12,231 bases of DNA, from assembly GCA_015233485.1 (NCBI GenBank), contig JADFXO010000086.1, positions 1 through 12,231 on the forward strand. Reading direction: 5' to 3'. The DNA comes from Nitrospirota bacterium. GTDB lineage: Bacteria; Nitrospirota; Thermodesulfovibrionia; Thermodesulfovibrionales; Magnetobacteriaceae. Position numbers and translations under genes: made by a program. The notes under the pieces were generated by a model, which made no database searches, was not told the origin of the DNA, and saw only the letters and a program-made list of their open reading frames with translations. Each line of letters starts with the position of its first letter. Position 1 is the stretch's first letter. This document shows, one piece after another, positions 7,839 through 12,231 of this stretch.

Positions 7839-7955
7839 AAAATTGCCACCACTTGGTTTGCCTTGTCGTCATTCCGGCTTGTCCGGAATGACGGACGAAG
7901 GGTAAAGCCATTATTCCCTACCGCGAAAATTCAGTTAGAAATGTCGTGGAGTGAG
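7824..7955. repeat. Small inverted-repeat-bounded element upstream of bioF (MITE-like)
   Basis: CTCACTCCGCGAC at 7824-7836 is matched in inverted orientation by GTCGTGGAGTGAG at 7943-7955 (12 of 13). The 132-bp interval contains a strong hairpin at 7867-7893 and no gene. This is the architecture of a small non-autonomous palindromic element. I cannot see target-site duplications or other copies in the window, so mobility is unproven. Confidence 0.4.
7867..7893. repeat. REP-like hairpin
   Basis: CGTCATTCCGG (7867-7877) pairs perfectly with CCGGAATGACG (7883-7893) around the loop CTTGT. The 11-bp G+C-rich stem resembles the dispersed extragenic palindromes with a GTCATTCC core known from many bacterial genomes. 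It sits inside the inverted-repeat-bounded element upstream of bioF. No T run follows on either strand, so it is not a classical terminator. Confidence 0.7.
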
Positions 7956-7984
7956 GCTTGCTTTAATGTTTTACCTCCCTGAAA

Positions 7985-8083
7985 GGTAATATCCCCCATC
8001 AAACGGTAAATAACACCGACGCAGCCTTTAACCGGAGTCCCGAAGCCGCCAACGAGGGGATAATCCCCCGTCTTGCCGGCGGC
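7985..8083. other. Structured non-coding stretch between pilin and bioF
   Basis: No gene is seen in the 353 bp from 7804 to 8156. This part holds a nested hairpin. GCCGCC (8045-8050) can pair with GGCGGC (8078-8083), enclosing ACG/CGT (8052-8054 with 8069-8071) and GGGGA/TCCCC (8056-8060 with 8064-8068) around the loop TAA. A related GGTAATATCCCCC lies at 7985-7997, and the same motif recurs in the hairpin at 8123-8149. It could be the end of the pilin transcript or a structured leader of the bioF transcript. I recognise no known riboswitch. Confidence 0.35.
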
Positions 8084-8122
8084 AGCCCAAATTCAAAAGA
8101 TAAAGCATGTGCGAGAATATGG

Positions 8123-8149
8123 GATGAAGGGGGATTATCCCCCTTCATC
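8123..8149 (-). terminator. Strong hairpin after the pilin gene
   Basis: GATGAAGGGGGA (8123-8134) pairs perfectly with TCCCCCTTCATC (8138-8149) around a 3-base loop. It begins seven bases beyond the stop codon of the pilin gene. The expected U run is missing on the minus strand (CCATATTC follows), so it may act as a 3' stabilising hairpin or an imperfect terminator. On the plus strand a short TTT follows. The structure is certain; the termination role is inferred. Confidence 0.5.
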
Positions 8150-8156
8150 TTTAATC

Positions 8157-8648
8157 CTAAAAACCGCACTTGTTGTTGTTATTGTCGATCTTAATCTCAC
8201 CACTGGCGCAGGCTGCCCCGGCGGATACGGTATTTGGCGCCAGATTTGCCCCAATGTTATAGGTTGTCCGGCTGGTGTTTACCTCTATTCTGTAAGTAAA
8301 TAGCAGCCCGCTAACATTGCCGGGCTTCCATGCGGGCAGAAACGCTATTATATTGGCGGCGCCTGTTATTGCCTGGTCGGTCAGGGTCGAACATGGCGCG
8401 TAATAGCAGCCGTTTTCATTATAATACTGCTCCATGAGAACCCTCAGTGCCTGGACGTTTTGCGCGGCCTCTGTCCTCTGGGCCTTTACCCTTTGTCCCA
8501 GATACAAAGGGATTGCGATGGCCGAGAGAATCCCTATTATTACCAACGTTATAATCAGCTCGACCAGGGTAAATCCCTTCTGCCCCCTTACTTTTGACCG
8601 GTCAGCCGCGCTCATAACGCTCACCGTGGCCATTATTCCTTTATTCAT
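8157..8648 (-). CDS. Type IV pilin-like protein (PilE/minor pilin type)
   Basis: This 163-residue prepilin has a class III signal, KG|FTLVELIITLVIIGI, cut after G25, with F26 as +1 and E30 as the +5 glutamate. The hydrophobic N-terminal helix covers about 26-50 and is followed by GQRVKAQRTEAAQN. The leader of 25 residues is long for a type IVa pilin and has internal Met codons (M6, M12). The strong GAGGAGG five bases before the first ATG favours the long form. Four cysteines (C81, C86, C147, C161) suggest two disulfides, with a C-terminal pair enclosing a D-region-like loop. It differs from the tandem pilins at 10567-12231, so it is likely a minor pilin or pseudopilin in the periplasm and pilus. 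It follows the glycosyltransferase gene by 72 bp on the same strand. Confidence 0.88.
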   Translation of the reverse strand: MNKGIMATVSVMSAADRSKVRGQKGFTLVELIITLVIIGILSAIAIPLYLGQRVKAQRTEAAQNVQALRVLMEQYYNENGCYYAPCSTLTDQAITGAANIIAFLPAWKPGNVSGLLFTYRIEVNTSRTTYNIGANLAPNTVSAGAACASGEIKIDNNNNKCGF

Positions 8649-8653
8649 AAAAT

Positions 8654-8660
8654 CCTCCTC
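8654..8660 (-). promoter_or_regulatory. Strong Shine-Dalgarno sequence of the pilin at 8157-8648
   Basis: GAGGAGG on the minus strand, followed by ATTTT and the ATG at 8648. It decides the start in favour of the 25-residue leader over the internal ATG codons at residues 6 and 12. Confidence 0.75.
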
Positions 8661-8720
8661 GTTGTCTGTCCTGATATTTATTTTAACAAAAAAATACAGA
8701 TTTTTTCTTTAGCCAATTAG

Positions 8721-10493
8721 TCATCGCCTCAGGTATCTTCCGGCTGCTTTTTGCATTTTTGCGGAAACCAAAAGTGAAGCGGCCTGCTGCCCAAGTTTGC
8801 TGACAGGGTCGGCATTTACGACCTCATAAAAAAACTCCTCCGCCTTATCATAATCTTTAAGCTCAAAGTAACAAAGCCCCAGATTAAACTTTGTCTGCGA
8901 AAGGTAGGGCGCAAGCTCTATGGTCTTATTGAAATAAGAAATGGCCGTCTGAAGCGCCTCGATTTTTCCTTTTTCATCCACTCCGGGCGCCGCCATCTGC
9001 ATATAAACATAGCCGAGATTGTTATAGGCGGCAGTGCAGCCCGGGTCATTATTAATGGCAGCCATGAGATAGCCCATAGCCTTTTTATAGTCTTTTTTAG
9101 AAATCTCTATGTTTGACAGGGCATTTAATACAAGGGCGGCCTGTTCGCCGGATTTATTGGGAATTTGAAGCGCGGTAAACAATTCCTTTTCGCCGCCTGC
9201 GACATCATGTTCCTGCAGCAGGGCTATCCCGTAGTTCGTGTGGGCAACGACAGAGGATGGGGATTTTTTAACCGTGTCCCCCCAAAGAGTCAGGTCAGAC
9301 CGCCACACCCCTGTCCGCTGATAAATCAATACGAAATACCCGATAGATATCAGTATAAATACGCCGATTAAAACCCGTCGGCGTAAGACCTTCGCAAGGA
9401 GGACAGAGGTAAGTATGGAAAACCCCACAGAGGGCAAATACAGATAGCGCTCACCTAACGGCGCGGCTACCTGCGAAAATATGATTGAAAGAGATGGGAG
9501 CATTGTAAGGACAATCCACAACAATAAAAATGCCATGGAAGAGCCGCACCTGATAAGACAAAAAATGGAGGCGCCAACGGCCGCGCAAAACAGCCACACA
9601 TAACCGCCGCCCTCAGGAATCTCTGGAAGGAGATTGAGATTTAAGGGCAGCAGCAGCTTCTCTATATAATATCCGCTTCCATAGACAAGGGCATAAAGAA
9701 AATTTATCAACGAAATCAGCGGAGATAGATATGCCCCCTGTGTGCCAGGCCTCTTAATGACCTCGCTTAGGCCGCTGCCATGCCTCATCATAAAATATAC
9801 TACGACAACCGCCGACAATATACCCGCAGACAGCAGAACGCGGCGCCACGGCATCTTCGTAAGAAGCCCATAGGCCACGACAACCGCAATCAGGGTAATC
9901 CCGTTTTCTTTGGAGAACATCGAAAACAGGTAAAACACCGCGCATATCGCAATGCCCCTCGGATTGTCCTCCCAACGATAGATGAGGAAACCTAAAAACC
10001 CAAGGAGAAAAAAGAATGTCGCCAGTAAATCCGTCCTGCCCGAAATCCACGCAATAGCCTCGGAATGCGCGGGGTGCAAGGCAAAGGCCAGCGCCGCCAA
10101 AAACGCGGGCAGCATATCGCCGTTGTCCTTTGCCATAAGACGCCCGGCCACGACAAAGACTAAACCAGAATTGGCCGCGTGTATAATGAGATTATGCAGA
10201 TGATAACCCATCGGACTCATCCGCCACAGACCCCAGTCCAGAGACAATGACAGTCGAAGAAACGGCCGGTAATACAGGCTCTTACTGAAGAAATAGCTGT
10301 AAAACGAGTTTGTATCGACAAGTACGGGATTTGTTACCATGTTCATATCATCCCATACAAATCCATTCGATAACGCGGCTATTGCGCCGAGAAAGGCGGA
10401 CAAAACAATGGACAAAAAGAAAAACGCGTTAACCGCGGGCCGTCCCTTTAATGACCCCGATATTGTCATCTGATACCCCGCGCAAGCATTCAC
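8721..10493 (-). CDS. TMTC-like multi-pass GT-C glycosyltransferase with C-terminal TPRs
   Basis: This is a 590-residue membrane protein. Residues 20 to about 390 hold roughly eleven hydrophobic segments. The remainder contains about four tetratricopeptide repeats (415-447, 453-485, 487-530, 532-564). Motifs typical of TMTC/GT-C enzymes are visible: FVWDD (45-49, the acidic pair of the first outer loop), YRPF (75-78), GYHLHNLIIH (96-105), HPAHSEAIAWISGRTDLLA (140-158), SKENG (194-198) and GERYLYLPSVGF (347-358). Such enzymes transfer sugar from a lipid-linked donor on the outer face of the membrane. Between pilin genes, pilin glycosylation is the natural guess, but the substrate is unproven. 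The first possible start is a GTG with no Shine-Dalgarno sequence, next to the T tract of the preceding terminator. The in-frame ATG at 10469 (residue 9), with GGGG seven to ten bases upstream, may be the true start. Confidence 0.8.
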   Translation of the reverse strand: MNACAGYQMTISGSLKGRPAVNAFFFLSIVLSAFLGAIAALSNGFVWDDMNMVTNPVLVDTNSFYSYFFSKSLYYRPFLRLSLSLDWGLWRMSPMGYHLHNLIIHAANSGLVFVVAGRLMAKDNGDMLPAFLAALAFALHPAHSEAIAWISGRTDLLATFFFLLGFLGFLIYRWEDNPRGIAICAVFYLFSMFSKENGITLIAVVVAYGLLTKMPWRRVLLSAGILSAVVVVYFMMRHGSGLSEVIKRPGTQGAYLSPLISLINFLYALVYGSGYYIEKLLLPLNLNLLPEIPEGGGYVWLFCAAVGASIFCLIRCGSSMAFLLLWIVLTMLPSLSIIFSQVAAPLGERYLYLPSVGFSILTSVLLAKVLRRRVLIGVFILISIGYFVLIYQRTGVWRSDLTLWGDTVKKSPSSVVAHTNYGIALLQEHDVAGGEKELFTALQIPNKSGEQAALVLNALSNIEISKKDYKKAMGYLMAAINNDPGCTAAYNNLGYVYMQMAAPGVDEKGKIEALQTAISYFNKTIELAPYLSQTKFNLGLCYFELKDYDKAEEFFYEVVNADPVSKLGQQAASLLVSAKMQKAAGRYLRR

Positions 10494-10497
10494 CTAT

Positions 10498-10541
10498 AAT
10501 AAATAAAAAGGCGGGAGAAAGGACAGCCCCCTTTCCCCGCC
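10498..10541 (-). terminator. Rho-independent terminator of the pilin gene at 10567-11127
   Basis: Read on the minus strand, GGCGGGGAAAGG pairs with CCTTTCTCCCGCC (one bulged T) around GGGCTGT, then TTTTTATTTATT follows. This is a classical intrinsic terminator about 25 bp after the pilin stop. It separates the highly expressed type of gene from the glycosyltransferase gene, which would then be reached by read-through or a separate promoter. Confidence 0.85.
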
Positions 10542-10566
10542 AAAATGAAACACTCACATGTCTGAA

Positions 10567-11127
10567 TTAACGGCTTGTAACTAATTGGCTGAGCATAGGT
10601 GAAGTAGAGTTTGAGGCATACGCCAAAAGGTTTATTGCACGGCTTCCGTTTGCACTTAAAAGAACCTGGCCGTCTGTCGGGGCCGTCGTAACAAACAATG
10701 GCAGACCGTTAAACGCGCTCTTGTCCCCCTTGAACGTGTGGTGGGAGATAAAGTGGTCGACAATCGTTGTGATACCGCCTGGGTATGCCGTGTATGTGCC
10801 GGTGCTGGCCTGGTTGAAAATGGACAGACAAGAGGCGCCAGTCGCGGTTGCGCCACTGGATTCGTAGCAGCCCTGCGTGCCCGCTGCGTCAGTGATTATT
10901 ATATACGGGTCTCCGGCTATATAGGAGTCAAGATAGCCCTGTAAGTCCGAGACCGCACCCTTAGCGCCTGACTCGGTTGCCCTTACCTTTGCCTTTTCCC
11001 TCTGTCCCAGAAACGCCGGTACCGCGATAGCAGTCAATATGCCGATAATCGCGATAACAATCAGTAGCTCGATTAATGTAAAACCTCTTTCGTCCTTTGT
11101 CTTCATCTCTGAAATTATTTTGTACAT
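10567..11127 (-). CDS. Type IV pilin (tandem paralogue, intact processing site)
   Basis: This 186-residue prepilin has a 15-residue charged leader ending in ERG|FTLIELLIVIAIIGI. The cut comes after G15, F16 is +1 and E20 is +5. The N-terminal assembly helix is followed by FLGQREKAKVRATESGAKGAV and a globular domain. C87 and C100, 13 residues apart, are matched in the neighbouring paralogue and probably form a disulfide. AGGAGGT lies seven bases before the ATG. The conserved tail, KGDKSAFNGLPLFVT then GQVLLS and SQLVT, is shared with the genes at 11499 and 12075. A strong terminator follows, which fits an abundantly made structural subunit. It is the best candidate for the main pilin of the window; calling it pilA would be a guess. 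Confidence 0.92.
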   Translation of the reverse strand: MYKIISEMKTKDERGFTLIELLIVIAIIGILTAIAVPAFLGQREKAKVRATESGAKGAVSDLQGYLDSYIAGDPYIIITDAAGTQGCYESSGATATGASCLSIFNQASTGTYTAYPGGITTIVDHFISHHTFKGDKSAFNGLPLFVTTAPTDGQVLLSANGSRAINLLAYASNSTSPMLSQLVTSR

Positions 11128-11134
11128 TGGGCGT

Positions 11135-11141
11135 ACCTCCT
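11135..11141 (-). promoter_or_regulatory. Strong Shine-Dalgarno sequence of the pilin at 10567-11127
   Basis: AGGAGGT on the minus strand, seven bases before the ATG at 11127. It fixes the start over the in-frame Met at residue 8 and fits high translation of a structural pilin. Confidence 0.8.
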
Positions 11142-11255
11142 AATATTCTACACTTGCTTGCTATTTCACGGTTAAAAACCGCTTGATTGCATCTGCCAAT
11201 CATTAATGCATATTTCATACCACCGATTATTCATTGAAATATATGGTTGATTTGC

Positions 11256-11261
11256 ATTATA
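11256..11261 (-). promoter_or_regulatory. Candidate -10 box for the pilin at 10567-11127
   Basis: A perfect TATAAT on the minus strand, about 130 bp before the pilin ATG. The region 17 bases upstream (CATGTG) is a poor -35, so an activator or another sigma factor may be needed. The leader RNA would be about 120 nt. Motif and position only. Confidence 0.33.
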
Positions 11262-11425
11262 CAGGCAAGCACTTTAGACACATGGACTCTGAAAAAGGTT
11301 TAGTCTCATCTACAGGATTTTTTTTATAAATTTCTAAAGCGCCTGTTAACGCCATATTCGTGGATATTTCGCACCCTTAATGGCCGCGTAAACGGAGGTC
11401 TTATAAGGCATGACATTATGAGGGA

Positions 11426-11448
11426 ATGCTGACATATTGTGTCAGCAT
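11426..11448. repeat. Hairpin downstream of the Cys-type pilin gene
   Basis: ATGCTGACA (11426-11434) and TGTCAGCAT (11440-11448) are exact reverse complements around TATTG. It lies about 50 bp after the stop of the pilin at 11499-12041. No U run follows on the minus strand, so it is a weak terminator at best, or a protein-binding inverted repeat. Confidence 0.6.
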
Positions 11449-11489
11449 GTGACGAATTTTGGCAGTGGAGATTTCTTCTCAGTCTCATT

Positions 11490-11507
11490 GCCCGGTAATT
11501 ATCGGGC
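11490..11507 (-). repeat. Small hairpin spanning the stop codon of the Cys-type pilin
   Basis: GCCCG and CGGGC flank an eight-base loop that contains the TAA stop (11501-11499). It is short, and no U run follows. It may slow 3' decay of the message or may be chance. Confidence 0.35.
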
Positions 11508-12041
11508 AGTTACTATTTGGCTGAAGACCGGCGTGGAGTTCATGGCGTAAGCAAGGACAACAATGGATTTGTTTCCAGACGGGCTTAAAAGAACCTGGCC
11601 GTAGCCGTCTGGCCCATGAGAAGTAACGAACAACGGAAGACCTTTAAACACGCTCTTGTCCCCCTTATACTTGCTGTTGGACACAAAGTGGGAGATAACC
11701 GTTGACATGCCGGCCGGGTATGAGGGATATGTTGCCGAGCCGGTTTGATTAAAAATGGCCAAACAAGAGTTACCCGTTGTGCTTGCGTTAGAGGCCTCAA
11801 CACAACTTTGCGTACCTGACGCATCACCAATCATAAGATAGGGATCGCCAGCCACATAAGCATCAAGATATACCTGTAAGTCGGCAACCGCGGCCTTCGC
11901 GCTTGACTGTGTTGTCCTCGCCTTAGATTTGTCCATCTGCCCAAGATACGCGGGTAACGCGATGGCAGACAACAAACTCACTACCGCAATAACAACCATG
12001 AGTTCAACTAACGTAAAACACTTTACATCTTTCGCCAACAT
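11499..12041 (-). CDS. Type IV pilin paralogue with Cys at the -1 cleavage position
   Basis: This 180-residue prepilin-like protein is clearly paralogous to the gene at 10567-11127. They share the assembly helix, AGDPY, a Cys pair 13 residues apart (C80, C93), KGDKS and GLPLFVT, and a tail ending in SQ-[LI]-VT. The leader is only eight residues and ends DVKC|FTLVELMVV. The residue at -1 is Cys8, where Gly is almost invariant and needed by prepilin peptidase; F9 is +1 and E13 +5. The codon is TGT, one base from GGT. The rest of the protein is intact, so this is not a decayed gene. It may be a poorly processed, membrane-retained pilin or a recent mutant. GGGG lies nine bases before the ATG and a better GGAGG is 16 bases away. 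An in-frame TAA just upstream excludes a longer start. The preceding pilin gene ends 33 bp away, so the two are probably co-transcribed. Confidence 0.88.
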   Translation of the reverse strand: MLAKDVKCFTLVELMVVIAVVSLLSAIALPAYLGQMDKSKARTTQSSAKAAVADLQVYLDAYVAGDPYLMIGDASGTQSCVEASNASTTGNSCLAIFNQTGSATYPSYPAGMSTVISHFVSNSKYKGDKSVFKGLPLFVTSHGPDGYGQVLLSPSGNKSIVVLAYAMNSTPVFSQIVTAR

Positions 12042-12074
12042 AGCTTAAATCCCCACACCTCCGAACATTATAAC

Positions 12075-12231
12075 TTATCTGACAGTTACTAATTGGCTGA
12101 ATATTGATGACGTGTGGTTTGTGGCGTAGGCAAGGCTAGTGACAGACCGGCTGTCAGTCGGGGTTAAGAGAACCTGACCGTCGTTTATAGAGGCCGTCAC
12201 AAACAGCGGCAGGCCGTTAAACGCGCTAAAG
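12075..12231 (-). CDS. Type IV pilin paralogue, C-terminal part (cut by the window edge)
   Basis: The last 51 codons of a third tandem pilin are seen, ending at a TAA (12077-12075). The visible part begins FSAFNGLPLFVT, then GQVLLTP, and ends with FSQLVTVR, aligning with the C-termini of the two neighbouring pilins. The N-terminus, processing site and cysteine pair lie outside the window. It is followed after 33 bp by the Cys-type pilin on the same strand, with no terminator in between, so both are likely read from one promoter outside the window. Because it is a close paralogue, it could be the functional main subunit of the pair. Confidence 0.88.
   Translation of the reverse strand, partial: FSAFNGLPLFVTASINDGQVLLTPTDSRSVTSLAYATNHTSSIFSQLVTVR

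Larger units (their letters stand above)
11128..11498. other. 371-bp gap between tandem pilin genes
   Basis: I see no gene here. The side near 11128 holds the Shine-Dalgarno sequence (11135-11141) and a candidate promoter (11256-11261) of the pilin at 10567. The other side holds a hairpin at 11426-11448. An A/T-rich tract (about 11317-11335) lies in the middle. No sigma-54-type GG-N10-GC pair was found by eye in the minus-strand stretch nearest the pilin start, although sigma-54 drives pilin genes in several other bacteria. Confidence 0.5.

Noticed and set aside
7804..8156. BirA operator upstream of bioF
   Set aside because: I found no TTGTAAACC-type half sites with a matching inverted partner in the gap.
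8712..8722. AGCCAATTAGT-like block resembling the pilin 3' ends
   Set aside because: The match is only about ten bases, lies next to the glycosyltransferase stop and is in the opposite orientation; it is probably chance.
11585..11830. 81-codon frame inside the Cys-type pilin
   Set aside because: It is an alternative frame of the pilin; a similar shadow occurs in the paralogue at 10656-10856 because the DNA is related.
1..12231. CRISPR array, tRNA, rRNA or insertion sequence
   Set aside because: I saw no regularly spaced identical repeats of suitable length, no cloverleaf or rRNA-like segment, and no transposase motif.

Overview
The window looks like a chromosomal segment of a Gram-negative, type IV pilus-bearing bacterium. 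A Nitrospirota or deltaproteobacterium-like lineage is my best guess, from the SecA type, the biotin operon layout and the pilins, but the sequence does not prove it. The backbone from about 2.5 kb to the end is near 50% G+C, and all of its recognisable genes are on the minus strand. The first 2.3 kb is very different: one AT-rich gene on the plus strand (a sampled 60-base line has 20 G/C, against 32 in a secA line). It looks like an imported module.

Layout, left to right. (1) 1-301: non-coding or degenerate DNA ending in a perfect 38-bp palindrome. (2) 302-2308: a 668-residue protein joining a GHKL (Bergerat-fold) ATPase to a C-terminal PD-(D/E)XK-like nuclease module. It is an orphan, candidate defence or DNA-processing gene. 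(3) 2334-2557: a frameshifted ParD-like antitoxin remnant with no toxin, whose 3' end runs into the 3' end of secA. (4) 7803-2529, minus strand: a tight cluster in the order bioF, SDR/FabG-like reductase, bioD, secA. Its junctions are a 4-nt overlap, a 1-nt gap and a 31-nt gap. secA also has a candidate promoter of its own inside the end of bioD. (5) 7804-8156: an intergenic region with an inverted-repeat-bounded element and several hairpins. (6) 8157-12231, minus strand: a type IV pilin locus. It holds a minor-pilin-like gene, a TMTC-like multi-pass glycosyltransferase with TPRs, and at least three paralogous pilins in tandem, the last cut by the window edge.

How the parts work together. BioF and BioD catalyse the first and third of the four late biotin steps. 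The reductase between them may help build the pimeloyl-ACP precursor or may be a general FabG. SecA is the Sec translocase motor. In the pilin locus, the glycosyltransferase between the pilin genes is a good candidate for decorating the pilins. One pilin (11499-12041) has Cys instead of the near-invariant Gly at the prepilin peptidase site, so it may be defective or processed in an unusual way.

The most notable points are the ATPase-nuclease gene with its palindrome, the Gly-to-Cys change in the pilin cleavage site, the pilin-linked TMTC-like enzyme, and the palindromic element lying on the bioF promoter.
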